Origin: JAVBMJ01 sp031551275
GTDB taxonomy: Bacteria; Bacteroidota; Bacteroidia; Bacteroidales; Rikenellaceae
DNA: 64,000 nucleotides
Assembly: GCA_031551275.1 (NCBI GenBank)
Contig: JAVBNX010000009.1
Coordinates: 1-64,000 of the forward strand
Direction of reading: 5' to 3'
The first letter of the stretch is position 1, and every line of letters starts with the position of its first letter. The notes below the pieces were generated by a model that saw only the letters and a program-made list of their open reading frames with translations, was not told where the DNA came from and searched no databases. Position numbers and translations under genes: made by a program. Below are positions 49,508 to 58,687 of the stretch, in pieces.

Positions 49508-50830
49508 ATGATGAAAAAACTGCCGTTAATCGCCCTGTTTGCCCTTGCCGCATCGGTGTGTGCCGCGCAAGGCACACTCCCCAAAGGCGTAAAACCCAAC
49601 CTGGTCGAAGTCGGGAAGGGTTACAGCCGCAATTCGGTCAACACCACCATTTTCCGCCACAACTCGGTTGTTACCCACCGCAACATGCAATACATCGCCT
49701 ATTACGACGGCGATTCGTATGTGGTCGTGGGCAAGCGGCGGCTCGGCGCCACGGAGTGGGAGCTGCAGCGCTCGCAGTACAAAGGCAACACGCTGGACGC
49801 CCACAACGGCATCAGTATGATGGTCGACGGGGACGGATACCTCCACCTGAGCTGGGACCACCACGGCCATCCGCTGCGTTATTGCCGCAGCGTGGCGCCG
49901 GGATCGCTCTCGTTGGGGGAGAAGGAGTCCATGACCGGGCAGGAGGAGCAACGCGTGACCTACCCGGAGTTCTACCGTTTCGAGGACGGCGGCCTGTTGT
50001 TCGTCTACCGCACCGGGGGGTCGGGCAACGGCAACATCGTGATGAACCGTTACGACCTGCTGACCCGGAAGTGGGAGCGCGTCCAGGACGTGGTGGTCGA
50101 CGGGGAGGGGCAACGCAACGCCTATTGGCAGCTGTGCATCGATTCCCAGGGAACCATCCACCTCTCCTGGGTGTGGCGTGAAGCGCCGGACGTGGCCTCG
50201 AACCGCGACCTGTGCTACGCCCGTTCGCGCGACAAAGGCCGCACATGGGAGCGCTCTAACGGCACGGCGTACACCATGCCCATTACCGCCGCAACAGCCG
50301 AGTACGCCTGCCGGATCCCGCAGCGCAGCGAACTGATCAACCAGACGAGCATGACCGCCGACCGCGACGGCAGGCCCTACATCGTCTCCTACTGGCGCGA
50401 TCAGGACAGCACCGTGCCGCAATACCGGCTGGTGTGGCTCGACAACGGGCAATGGCGCCAACAGCAAATCGGGCAGCGTACCACGCCCTTCTCGCTGAGC
50501 GGAGGGGGGACCAAGAAGATACCCATCTCCCGTCCCCGGCTGGTGGTCGCCCAACAGGGCAAACGCCTTGCGGCCTACTGCATCTTCCGCGACGAGGAGC
50601 GCGGGGCGAAAGTCTCGATGGCATGGACGCCCGACCTGGCGGCCGGAACGTGGAGCGTCGGCGACCTGACCGATTTCGCGGTCGACGCCTGGGAGCCGAG
50701 CCACGACACCGAGCTGTGGAAAGAGCGCCAAAAACTGCACGTCTACGTGCAGAAAACCGGCCAGGGCGACGGCGAGACCAGCACCGATATGGAACCCCAG
50801 CCTGTCTACGTGCTTGAGGTAATCGACTGA
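49508..50830 (+). CDS. secreted BNR_4 repeat protein (sialidase-fold / lyase-like)
   Basis: A 440-residue protein with a signal peptide (MMKKLPLIALFALAASVCAAQ). It carries BNR_4-family motifs: HRNMQYIAYYDGDSYVVVGKRRLG, DAHNGISMMVDGDGYLHLSWDHHGHPLRYCRS, QRNAYWQLCIDSQGTIHLSWVWRE and YARSRDKGRTWERSNG (Asp-box). The fold is a six-bladed propeller; related proteins include ulvan or alpha-L-rhamnose-type polysaccharide lyases and sialidase-like proteins. The substrate is not deducible. It is co-directional with the SGNH esterase, suggesting a small glycan-degrading pair. Confidence 0.82.
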   Translation: MMKKLPLIALFALAASVCAAQGTLPKGVKPNLVEVGKGYSRNSVNTTIFRHNSVVTHRNMQYIAYYDGDSYVVVGKRRLGATEWELQRSQYKGNTLDAHNGISMMVDGDGYLHLSWDHHGHPLRYCRSVAPGSLSLGEKESMTGQEEQRVTYPEFYRFEDGGLLFVYRTGGSGNGNIVMNRYDLLTRKWERVQDVVVDGEGQRNAYWQLCIDSQGTIHLSWVWREAPDVASNRDLCYARSRDKGRTWERSNGTAYTMPITAATAEYACRIPQRSELINQTSMTADRDGRPYIVSYWRDQDSTVPQYRLVWLDNGQWRQQQIGQRTTPFSLSGGGTKKIPISRPRLVVAQQGKRLAAYCIFRDEERGAKVSMAWTPDLAAGTWSVGDLTDFAVDAWEPSHDTELWKERQKLHVYVQKTGQGDGETSTDMEPQPVYVLEVID

Positions 50831-50839
50831 GAGGAGTAG

Positions 50840-52210
50840 CTACACCCTGTGCCCGAAAAGCGTCGCGGCCGAGCAGTCCTCGATCGCGACGGTCACGTAG
50901 TCGCCGGGTTTTTCGTCGGCTCGGTCGAAGATGACCACCTTGTTTTGGGAGGTGCGGCCGAAGATGCGCTTGTCGCTGCGTTTGGAGGTGCCCTCGACCA
51001 GCACTTCGAAGCTCTTGCCGATGTCGCGGCGGTTGGATTCCAGGGAGAGTTCGCCCTGCAGGGCGATGATCTCGGTCAGGCGGCGTTTCTTGACCGCCTC
51101 AGGGATGTCGTCGGGCATGTGGCGCGCGGCGTAGGTGTCGGGGCGCTCGCTGTACGCGAACATGTAGGCGAACTCGTAGCCCACCTCGCGCATCAGCGAG
51201 AGGGTGTCCCGGTGGTCGTCCTCGGTCTCGGTGCAGAATCCGGCGATCACGTCGGTCGAGATCGCGCAGTCGGGCAGGATGCGGTGGATGGCTTCGATGC
51301 GCTCCAGATACCACTCGCGGGTGTATTTGCGGTTCATCAGCTCCAGCATGCGCGTCGAACCCGACTGCGCGGGCAGGTGGATCGCGCGGCAGAGGTTGGG
51401 GCGCGAGGCGATCACTTCCAATAATTTGTCGCTCAGGTCCTTGGGGTGGGAGGTGGCGAAGCGGACGCGCAGGGCCGGGTCGATCCCCGCCACGGCGTCC
51501 ATCAGGGCCGGGAAGTCGGTCACGGACGGGCCTTCCCACCGGTAGGAGTTGACGTTCTGGCCCAGCAGGGTCACTTCGCGGTAGCCGGCGTCGAAGAGTT
51601 CGCGGATCTCCCTGAGGATGGTCTGCGGGTCGCGGCTGCGCTCGCCGCCCCGGGTGTAGGGGACCACGCAGTAGGCGCACATGTTGTTGCAGCCCCGCAT
51701 GATCGACACGAAGGCCGAGACCCCGTTCTTGTCCATCCTCACGGGCGAGATGTCGGCGTAGGTCTCCTCGCGTTTGAGCATCGTGTTGACCGCACGGCCG
51801 CCCTCGCTTGCCGTGGCGACCAGCACGGGCAGGTCACGGTAGGCGTCGGGCCCTGCCACCAAATCGACCAGGGGCTCGCGCTCGATCAAATCGTCCTTCA
51901 AACGCTCGGCCATGCAGCCGATTACCCCCACGATCAGGCCCTTGTTGGCCTTTTTGTAGCGGCGGAGCTCCTTCAACCGTCCCCAGATGCGCTCCTCGGC
52001 GTTCTGGCGGATCGAGCAGGTGTTGATCAGGATGATGTCGGCCCGGGCGGGGTCGCCGGTGTGCGTGCACCCCTCGGCCTGGAGGATGGAGAGGGCCACT
52101 TCGCTGTCCGCCACGTTCATCTGGCAGCCGTAGGTTTCGATGTGCACTTTAAGCCCGGCGCCCGCAGCCGGGCGCAGGGAGAGGTTGTTCGGGTCAATCT
52201 TGTTGTTCAT
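50840..52210 (-). CDS. miaB: tRNA-2-methylthio-N6-dimethylallyladenosine synthase
   Basis: A 456-residue radical-SAM methylthiotransferase that modifies A37 of tRNAs reading codons starting with U. N-terminal UPF0004 domain LKVHIETYGCQMNVADSEVA with three cluster cysteines; radical SAM motif GCNNMCAYCVVPYTRGGERS; C-terminal TRAM domain LVEGTSKRSDKRIFGRTSQNKVVIF. ATG at 52210 (MNNKIDPNN) is preferred; 52216 is possible. Either overlaps the end of the upstream kinase gene by 17 to 23 bp in another frame. Full length. The overlap suggests coupling, though the functions differ. Confidence 0.95.
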   Translation of the reverse strand: MNNKIDPNNLSLRPAAGAGLKVHIETYGCQMNVADSEVALSILQAEGCTHTGDPARADIILINTCSIRQNAEERIWGRLKELRRYKKANKGLIVGVIGCMAERLKDDLIEREPLVDLVAGPDAYRDLPVLVATASEGGRAVNTMLKREETYADISPVRMDKNGVSAFVSIMRGCNNMCAYCVVPYTRGGERSRDPQTILREIRELFDAGYREVTLLGQNVNSYRWEGPSVTDFPALMDAVAGIDPALRVRFATSHPKDLSDKLLEVIASRPNLCRAIHLPAQSGSTRMLELMNRKYTREWYLERIEAIHRILPDCAISTDVIAGFCTETEDDHRDTLSLMREVGYEFAYMFAYSERPDTYAARHMPDDIPEAVKKRRLTEIIALQGELSLESNRRDIGKSFEVLVEGTSKRSDKRIFGRTSQNKVVIFDRADEKPGDYVTVAIEDCSAATLFGHRV

Positions 52211-54299
52211 ACTCATATTTGGGTGAGTGTTCCAGAAAATTGCGTATGTTTTCACGCACCGTGCCTGCCCGGATGGGTTTGGGTAAAAAGCCGGTGCAAC
52301 CCGCCTCGAAGGCGGCTTTGCGGTCCGCGGCCAGCGCGTAGGCGGTCAGCGCCACGATGGGAACCTCGGCGTCGGTTTGCCGGATCCTGCGCGTGGACTC
52401 CAGACCGTCCATCAAAGGCATGCGGATATCCATGATAATCAGGTCAGGGTGGTGCAGGGCGTGGAGCTCGACCGCCTCGATCCCGTTGCGGGCGTGCAGC
52501 AAATCGTACTGGTCCTGCAAAACAGAGGAGACGAGCAGGTAGTTCAGCTCGGCGTCCTCGGCCACCAGCACCAGCGGGCGTCCCGTGGGCACGAAGGCGG
52601 CGGGGTTGTCGGCGCTCACGTTGAGCGTGCGCGACTCCGCGGGGATGCTCACCCAGAAGCGGGAGCCCTTCCCGGGTTTGGATTCGACCCCGATCCGGCC
52701 CTGCATTACCTCGGCGATGCTTTTGCACACCGACAGGCCCAGCCCCGTGCCGGGCATGAAGGGGTCGAACTTGACGAACAGGTCGAAGACCTGCGCGGCC
52801 TGCTCCCGGGTCATCCCGATCCCGGTGTCCTGCACCGAGAACTCGACCATCAGGCCTTTGACCTGGTAGCTGACACGGATGTAGCCCTGGCGGGTGAACT
52901 TGACCGCGTTGCTCAGAAAGGCCGACAGGATCTTGCCCAGCCGCTCCTTGTCGCTGTTAATCGAGACGTTGACCCAGGGCGGGTCGAACCTCAGGGCGAC
53001 CCCCGGCCGGACCTTGCTGCGGAAGAGGTCCACGACGCCTTCCACGAAGGAGTTCAAATCGATCGGCTCGTTGGTAATGTCCAGGATGCCTGCCTCGATG
53101 GTCGAGAAGTCGAGGATGTCGTTGACCAATTGCAGCAGCCGGTCGTTGTTGTCGTTCACAATGCCGATGTATTGCGACCTCTCCTGTTCGTTGAGGGTCT
53201 GGGCGGCCAGCTCCGAGAAGCCCACGATGGCGTTCAACGGGGTGCGTATCTCGTGGCTCATCGAGGCCAGAAAGGCCGACTTGAGGCGGTCGGACTCCTC
53301 GGCTTTGAGCTTGGCGGCCAGAAGGCGCTGGGCGGCCAGCCGCTCCTCGGTGTTGTCTATGGTGATCAGAACGTAGCTGCACACCCCCCCGGCCTGGTCG
53401 TGGATCACCGTGCAATGGAGCGAAAGGTACTTGAGGGTCCCCTGCCAGTTGGGCTGGTTGGCCCCGTAGACGATATCGAAGGCCGCCTCCTCGCCCTGCC
53501 GGATCTTTTGGGCCATGTCGGGCCGCTCCTGCATCGAGGGCCAGTCGAACAGGCTCTTGCCCAGGACCTCCTCGGGAAGGTAAGGGCCGAGGATGGCGCT
53601 GGCCGCCTCGTTGTAGTTGACCAGTTGGGCGTGGCAGTCGTAGATCTCGATGCCGATGGGGATGTTCTGGTAGACCATGCGCAGCATCTGTTCGCTGCGG
53701 TGCGTCGCATCGCGGGAGTGGTAGAGTTCGATGATGATCCCCACGAATCCGGCCATCGCCGTCATCCATTGGCGGTCCCACTCGTCCCATACCCTCGCCT
53801 GTTTGGAGTGGGTCACGCACAAACAGCCCCAGGTGCTCCTTTCGGTAACGATCGGGACCAGCATAATCGAGAGGATGCCCCGCGAACGGAGAAGGTCGCG
53901 CTCCGGGGCGGCCTGCACGGGCATATCGTCGAGCGACTCCAAAAACAGGGACTCGCCCTTGAGCAGTTGAGATCCCATCCAGGGAAACTGGCTGACGTGG
54001 ATCTCCATTAAATAATCCTTGACGCCGGGCACCCCCTGGCGCGTTACCTCGAAGTCGCATTTGCCGGTTTTGGTGCTGCGGTCGAACCAAAACAGGAAGG
54101 TCCTGTCCCCGTCGAAGCGTTTGCGCATCACGTCCAGGCCGTCCCTGAGTACGCTTTGCCTCTCTTCGCCGCGCATGACGCGCAGAATGGAGTTGGCTGC
54201 CACGGACTGCCATTGCAGCAGCGTGCGCATATCCTCTTCATGCCGGTTGTCCTTTTCCGGATTGGAATCTTGGCCGGTCCCCTGTCTCATCTTTGTCAT
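52194..54299 (-). CDS. hybrid sensor histidine kinase (GAF-PAS-HisKA-HATPase-REC)
   Basis: A 701-residue soluble hybrid kinase. GAF domain about 30-205 (SVLRDGLDVMRKRFDGDRTFLFWFDR), a PAS domain about 215-340 (MLRMVYQNIPIGIEIYDCHAQLVNYNEAASAILG), HisKA with SMSHEIRTPLNAIVGFSELA, HATPase_c with boxes DTGIGM and GTGLGLSVCKSI, and a C-terminal receiver VLVAEDAELNYLLVSSVL ... IIMDIRMPLMDG with the phosphoacceptor Asp. No membrane segment is visible, so it senses a cytoplasmic or internal cue. It is nearly a copy of the larger kinase at 54643-57501 and overlaps miaB at its 3' end. No DNA-binding output is adjacent. Confidence 0.92.
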   Translation of the reverse strand: MTKMRQGTGQDSNPEKDNRHEEDMRTLLQWQSVAANSILRVMRGEERQSVLRDGLDVMRKRFDGDRTFLFWFDRSTKTGKCDFEVTRQGVPGVKDYLMEIHVSQFPWMGSQLLKGESLFLESLDDMPVQAAPERDLLRSRGILSIMLVPIVTERSTWGCLCVTHSKQARVWDEWDRQWMTAMAGFVGIIIELYHSRDATHRSEQMLRMVYQNIPIGIEIYDCHAQLVNYNEAASAILGPYLPEEVLGKSLFDWPSMQERPDMAQKIRQGEEAAFDIVYGANQPNWQGTLKYLSLHCTVIHDQAGGVCSYVLITIDNTEERLAAQRLLAAKLKAEESDRLKSAFLASMSHEIRTPLNAIVGFSELAAQTLNEQERSQYIGIVNDNNDRLLQLVNDILDFSTIEAGILDITNEPIDLNSFVEGVVDLFRSKVRPGVALRFDPPWVNVSINSDKERLGKILSAFLSNAVKFTRQGYIRVSYQVKGLMVEFSVQDTGIGMTREQAAQVFDLFVKFDPFMPGTGLGLSVCKSIAEVMQGRIGVESKPGKGSRFWVSIPAESRTLNVSADNPAAFVPTGRPLVLVAEDAELNYLLVSSVLQDQYDLLHARNGIEAVELHALHHPDLIIMDIRMPLMDGLESTRRIRQTDAEVPIVALTAYALAADRKAAFEAGCTGFLPKPIRAGTVRENIRNFLEHSPKYEYEQQD

Positions 54300-54438
54300 A
54301 TCCGCACGTTTTTAGGTTTCAACCTGAAGCAGAGCGTCCGATCCATGGCCGACAGGGTGAGAGTGAAGCCGGTTCCGTGCGCTTGCATAATTCAGGTCAA
54401 GGAACCGGCGAAAGCCGTTGTTTTAGCTTTTCGGAGAA

Positions 54439-54446
54439 CAAAATTA
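54439..54446 (-). promoter_or_regulatory. -7 box TAATTTTG of the first kinase gene
   Basis: A perfect box in the same relative place as TAACTTTG at 57654-57647, giving a leader of about 130 nt. The leader contains a 28-codon reading frame whose TGA overlaps the kinase ATG. Confidence 0.5.
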
Positions 54447-54526
54447 GCAAAATAATTCAATAAACCTATCCCCCGGGACTCTCCCTCAGGTAAAAAAACA
54501 AGAGCAAATATTCCGCCAAAACAGGG

Positions 54527-54628
54527 TTATTCGATCGCGGTGAAAGACTTGAAGCCATCCCCGAAAGTATCGTATGCATTGACTGCCACCACGAAGGAGG
54601 CGTGATCGATCTCCTTTATCTTTTTCTG
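54527..54628 (-). pseudogene. scar of yitT 3' end between the duplicated kinases
   Basis: The minus strand reads QKKIKEIDHASFVVAVNAYD and TFGDGFKSFTAIE then a stop. It matches the last 33 residues of YitT at 57701-57800 with four differences. There is no start and no upstream homology, so this is a leftover of a tandem duplication of [yitT end - spacer - kinase]. Confidence 0.9.
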
Positions 54629-54642
54629 AATAAAGGGGCGCC

Positions 54643-57501
54643 TCAGCTCTGTTCGTGTTCGTATTTGGGCGAGTGCTCCAGCAGTCTGAGGATGCTTGTG
54701 CGTACCGTGCCGGCCCGGATCGGCTTGGGCAGGAAACCCGTGCAGCCCGCCTCGAAAGCCGCTTTCCGGTCTGTGTCCAGGGCGTAGGCGGTCAGCGCCA
54801 CGATGGGGACCTCGGCGTCGGTTTGCCGGATCCTGCGCGTGGCCTCCAGGCCGTCCATCAGGGGCATACGGATATCCATGATGACCAGGTCGGGATGGTG
54901 TTTGGCGTGGAGCTCGACCGCCTGGATCCCGTTGCGGGCGTGCAGCAGGTCGTATTGCTCCTGCAAAACGGAGGAGATCAACAGGTAGTTCAGCTCGGCG
55001 TCCTCAGCCACCAGCACCAGCGGCCGTCCGGTGGGGACGAAGGCGGCCGGGTTGTTGCTTCCTGTGCCCAGCGTGCGGGCCTGGGCCGGGATGCGGAACC
55101 AGAAGCGGGAACCCGACCCCGGGTTGGATTCGACCCCGATCTCTCCCTGCATGACCTCGACGATGCTCTTGCAGACCGACAGCCCGAGGCCCGTCCCCGG
55201 TGTGAAATCGTCGAATTTGACGAACAGGTCGAAGACGCGTTCGGTCTGTTCCGCCGTCATGCCGATCCCGGTGTCCTGCACCGAGAACTCGATCATGCGA
55301 CCCAGGACCTGGTAGCTGACCAGGATGTGGCCCCGGCGGGTAAACTTGACCGCGTTGCTCAGCATCCCGGACAACACTTTGCCCAGGCGGTTCTTGTCGC
55401 TGTTGATCGAAACGTTGACCAACGGGGGGACGAACGACAGGGCGACCCCCGGGTGGAGCTTGCTTTTGAACAGGTCCACCATCTCCTCCATCAAGCCGTT
55501 CGCGTCGATCTCTTCGTTGGCGATGTCCAGGATGCCCGCCTCGATGGTCGAGAAGTCGAGGATGTCGTTGACCAGTTGCAGCAGCCGGTCGTTGTTGTCG
55601 TTCACGATGCCGATGTACTCGGACTTCTCCTTTTCGTCGCCGGTCTGGATGGCCAGCTCCGAGAAGCCCACGATAGCGTTCAGCGGGGTGCGGATCTCAT
55701 GGCTCATGGAGGCCAGGAAAGCCGATTTGAGCCGGTCCGACTCTTCGGCCCGGAGCTTGGCGTCCAACAGGCGCTGCTCGGCCTGCTTCATCTCGGAAAT
55801 ATTGACGTTCAGGCCGAAAAGCACGATCGACCGGCGGCCCGGATCGAATTTGTTGACCTGGCACATGCTTTTGATAGACTTCCACTCCTTGTCCTGCCTG
55901 ACCCGGGTTTCGATCGTGAACTCTTTCAACGCGCCCTCCTTGACCGCCTCCAGGTAACGCAGCAGGACCGCGTAGTCTTCGGGGTGGACGACCTGCCGGA
56001 GGGCGTTTATCGGGGAGCCCTGCGCCAGGTTGACGTTTTTGTACCATTGCTCGGTGGCCGAGAGCTCGTTGCGCAGCAGGTCCCACTCGAACATACCCAC
56101 CTCGGAGAACTCGGAGATCGAATCGAAGGTGTGCTGGAAACGCTTCAGGTCGAGGCAGATCTGCATCTTCTCTGTGTTGTCGATGGTGATCAGCACGTAG
56201 TTGCAGACCTCTCCCTTCATATCCCGGACCACCGTACATTGCAGCGAAAGATGCTTTATATTGCCCTCCCAGCCCGGCTGGTCGGTGCCGTATTCGATGT
56301 CGAAGGCGACCTCCTCGCCCCGGCGGACCTTTTCGGCCAGGTCGGGACGTCCCCGGAACGAGGGCCAGTCGAACATGTTCCTGCCCAACACATCCCCCGG
56401 TTTGTACCCGCCGAAGATGCAGCTCGCCGCCTCGTTGTAGCTGATCAGGTCGGCGTTGCGGTCGTAGATCTCGATGGCAACCGGGATGTTCTCATAGACC
56501 ATCCGCAGCATCTGTTCGTTGCGGTACATCCCCGCCAGGGCCTCGACGCTGGTGGTAATATCCATGCCCAGCACGACGATCTCTTTGCTGTTGGGGGCGT
56601 AGAAGGAGTTGCGGTAGTGCCTGCCGGTGCTCTTGTTGGTAATCTCGCGCTCCGCCAGTCCGCCGCCCGAGGCGACCTCCTCAAGAAACCCGATCAGGTC
56701 GTCCAACCCGTCGAAAATGCCCTGAATGTCGCCGCTCCGGGCCAGCATGAGCCTCTCGCGCTTCAGGCCCGTATGCTCGGCCATGGCCTGGTTGGCGTCC
56801 ACGATAAAGAAATCCCGGAGTTTGTCGCCGTCGTAAACCAGCCTGAGCCGCGAAAATCCCAACGGCATATTCATGTAGAGCGACTTGAGGTACTCGCCCT
56901 CGTGGGCCAACTTGCGTTGCGAGCGGTTGAGCTCGAAAACCACCCCCACAAACCCCGTGATCGCCATCATCCATTGGCGGTCCATCTCGTCCCACCTCCT
57001 CGACCGCTCCGTGTGGGTAACGCACAGGCAGCCCCACGCGCCCTTTTCGGAGACGATCGGCGCCAGCATGATCGAGCGGATACCGCGCGAACGCAGGAAT
57101 TCATGCTCTTTGGCCGCCTGCGCAGGCATATCGTCGAGCGAGTCGAGGAACAGGGGTTGTCCGGCCACCATTTGGGCGATCAGCCAGGGGAAGACATCCA
57201 TACTGACGCTGGCCAGGCTCTCTTTGACCTCCGGCAAACCCTCCCTGACGACCTCGAAGTCGCATTTGCAGGTGTGGTTGCGGTGGTCGAACAAAAAGAT
57301 GAACGTCCGGTCGCTGTCGAATTTTTTGCGCATCACGTCGAGCGCGTCACGAAGCACGCTGTGCCTGTCGTCGCCGCGCAGCATGCGCAAAATGGAGTGG
57401 GAGGTCACGGATTGCCATTGGAGCAGCACGTGTACGTCATTCCCGTGATCGGCGGGCCGGGAATCCGGACCGGTTTGTTTACCCTGTCGAATTTTTGTCA
57501 T
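54643..57501 (-). CDS. hybrid sensor histidine kinase with extra PAS domains
   Basis: A 952-residue paralogue of the preceding kinase. It has the same GAF domain (SVLRDALDVMRKKFDSDRTFIFLFDH), an additional PAS domain with a His/Asp-rich MPLGFSRLRLVYDGDKLRDFF start, the shared PAS (MLRMVYENIPVAIEIYDRNADLISYNEAASCIFG), a further PAS-PAC region (YVLITIDNTEKMQICLDLKRF ... MFEWDLLRNELSATEQWY), then HisKA SMSHEIRTPLNAIVGFSELA, HATPase DTGIGM/GTGLGLSVCKSI and a receiver (VLVAEDAELNYLLISSVL, VIMDIRMPLMDG). Its leader is homologous to that of the first kinase. The pair is a young tandem duplication with the sensing module expanded. Confidence 0.92.
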   Translation of the reverse strand: MTKIRQGKQTGPDSRPADHGNDVHVLLQWQSVTSHSILRMLRGDDRHSVLRDALDVMRKKFDSDRTFIFLFDHRNHTCKCDFEVVREGLPEVKESLASVSMDVFPWLIAQMVAGQPLFLDSLDDMPAQAAKEHEFLRSRGIRSIMLAPIVSEKGAWGCLCVTHTERSRRWDEMDRQWMMAITGFVGVVFELNRSQRKLAHEGEYLKSLYMNMPLGFSRLRLVYDGDKLRDFFIVDANQAMAEHTGLKRERLMLARSGDIQGIFDGLDDLIGFLEEVASGGGLAEREITNKSTGRHYRNSFYAPNSKEIVVLGMDITTSVEALAGMYRNEQMLRMVYENIPVAIEIYDRNADLISYNEAASCIFGGYKPGDVLGRNMFDWPSFRGRPDLAEKVRRGEEVAFDIEYGTDQPGWEGNIKHLSLQCTVVRDMKGEVCNYVLITIDNTEKMQICLDLKRFQHTFDSISEFSEVGMFEWDLLRNELSATEQWYKNVNLAQGSPINALRQVVHPEDYAVLLRYLEAVKEGALKEFTIETRVRQDKEWKSIKSMCQVNKFDPGRRSIVLFGLNVNISEMKQAEQRLLDAKLRAEESDRLKSAFLASMSHEIRTPLNAIVGFSELAIQTGDEKEKSEYIGIVNDNNDRLLQLVNDILDFSTIEAGILDIANEEIDANGLMEEMVDLFKSKLHPGVALSFVPPLVNVSINSDKNRLGKVLSGMLSNAVKFTRRGHILVSYQVLGRMIEFSVQDTGIGMTAEQTERVFDLFVKFDDFTPGTGLGLSVCKSIVEVMQGEIGVESNPGSGSRFWFRIPAQARTLGTGSNNPAAFVPTGRPLVLVAEDAELNYLLISSVLQEQYDLLHARNGIQAVELHAKHHPDLVIMDIRMPLMDGLEATRRIRQTDAEVPIVALTAYALDTDRKAAFEAGCTGFLPKPIRAGTVRTSILRLLEHSPKYEHEQS

Positions 57502-57646
57502 AAGCTCATGTATTTTTTGGGGGAAATACCTGGAGCAGAGCGCCCGTTCGTTGGCCGACAGGGTGAGGGTAAGGCCGATTCCCGCGCACTCGCGTAACTC
57601 AGGTCAAGGAACCGGCGAAAAGCCGTTCTCCCGGCTTTCCGTATAA

Positions 57647-57654
57647 CAAAGTTA
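57647..57654 (-). promoter_or_regulatory. -7 box TAACTTTG of the second kinase gene
   Basis: A perfect box. The leader between it and the ATG at 57501 is about 140 nt and holds a conserved AAAGCCGGG/CGGCTTTT hairpin, largely shared with the other kinase's leader. Confidence 0.55.
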
Positions 57655-57700
57655 ACGAAATAATTTAATAATCCTATAGCCTTCAGCGCCGAAACAAGAA

Positions 57701-58600
57701 TTATTCGATCGCGGTAAAGGACTTGAAGCCGTCGCCGAAGGTGTCGTAGGCGTCGACCACGACCACGAACGAGGCGGGGTCGATCTCCTTGATCTTTTTC
57801 TGGACCGTGGCTACCTCCCGGCGGCTGACCACCAGGAAGATCATTTCACGCTCTTTGAGAGTGTACATGCCCGAGGATTTGATATAGGTCCCCCCGCGCC
57901 CCATCTCGTCGAGGATGAAGCTGCGCAATATTTCGTGGCGGTCGGAGATGATGAACAGCAGTTTGTCGTAGCTCGCCCCGTCGATCACGTAGTCGATCAC
58001 CCGCGAGGAGACGAAGATCGTCACGATCGAGTACAGCGGCAGCCGCCAGTCGCCCAGGATGACCATACCCAGCAACACGATCAGGCTGTCGACGATCAAT
58101 ATCCCCTTGGAAAAGGGGATGCTCATAAAGCGGTTGAGCATCATCGCCACGATGTCGGTGCCGCCCGAGGTGGCCCGCGTGCGGATGATAAGGCCCACGC
58201 CCGCGCCGATCAGCACCCCGCCGAACAGGCAGGCCAGGATCACGTCGCCGCTCAAATCGATCTTCCCGCCGAACATCAGGGCCGGGTCCTCGCCGATGAT
58301 CCGGGTGAGCAGGTTCATCACAAGGGGGGTCAGCAGGGCGGCGAAGACGGTCTTCGCGCCGAACAGCCTGCCGAAGACCCTCATGGCGGCCAAAAGCAGC
58401 GGGATGTCGAACATCAGACCGAACGTACCCACCGGGATGCCGGGGATGAGCTGGTGCAGGATGATCCCCAGGCCGTAGACCCCGCCGGGCACGATCTTGT
58501 AGGGGTTGATAAAGAGCACGAAGCCGAAAGCCATGACAACACTGCCTATGGCTACCAGCGACCACGGTTTCCATGCCTTGAATGTAAAAACCTCTCCCAT
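57701..58600 (-). CDS. YitT family membrane protein
   Basis: A 299-residue YitT/DUF161 protein. Five or six membrane helices (SLVAIGSVVMAFGFVLFINPYKIVPGG, GTFGLMFDIPLLLAAMRVFG, KTVFAALLTPLVMNLL, GDVILACLFGGVLIGAGVGLIIR, GILIVDSLIVLLGMVILGD) are followed by a cytoplasmic DUF2179 domain (LLFIISDRHEILRSFILDEMGRGGTYIKSSGMYTLKEREMIFLVVSRREV). The family is found in most bacteria and the transported compound is unproven. The ATG at 58600 lies only 7 nt after the -7 box TACATTTG. Its 3' end was duplicated with the adjacent kinase (scar at 54527-54628). Confidence 0.92.
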   Translation of the reverse strand: MGEVFTFKAWKPWSLVAIGSVVMAFGFVLFINPYKIVPGGVYGLGIILHQLIPGIPVGTFGLMFDIPLLLAAMRVFGRLFGAKTVFAALLTPLVMNLLTRIIGEDPALMFGGKIDLSGDVILACLFGGVLIGAGVGLIIRTRATSGGTDIVAMMLNRFMSIPFSKGILIVDSLIVLLGMVILGDWRLPLYSIVTIFVSSRVIDYVIDGASYDKLLFIISDRHEILRSFILDEMGRGGTYIKSSGMYTLKEREMIFLVVSRREVATVQKKIKEIDPASFVVVVDAYDTFGDGFKSFTAIE

Positions 58601-58607
58601 ATTGCTG

Positions 58608-58615
58608 CAAATGTA
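58608..58615 (-). promoter_or_regulatory. -7 box TACATTTG close to the yitT start
   Basis: A perfect box that ends 7 nt before the ATG at 58600, so the leader is very short. Confidence 0.5.
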
Positions 58616-58675
58616 CGAAAAGCGCCGAAATACTCCAAAACCGTGGCCCAGGGAGCCGTGTTCCGGAAAATTTTG

Positions 58676-58683
58676 TACCTTTG
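58676..58683 (+). promoter_or_regulatory. -7 box TACCTTTG of RNA 1
   Basis: A perfect box, divergent from yitT. It is the first of three such boxes at 58676, 58953 and 59112, each followed by a structured segment and an intrinsic terminator. Confidence 0.6.
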
Positions 58684-58687
58684 GGCA

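Noticed and set aside
54655..57597. 980-codon plus-strand open frame opposite the second kinase
   Set aside because: It is antisense to a gene with full kinase motifs in a GC-rich context where the opposite strand stays open; the translation is Arg/Val/Asp/Leu-rich with no domain.
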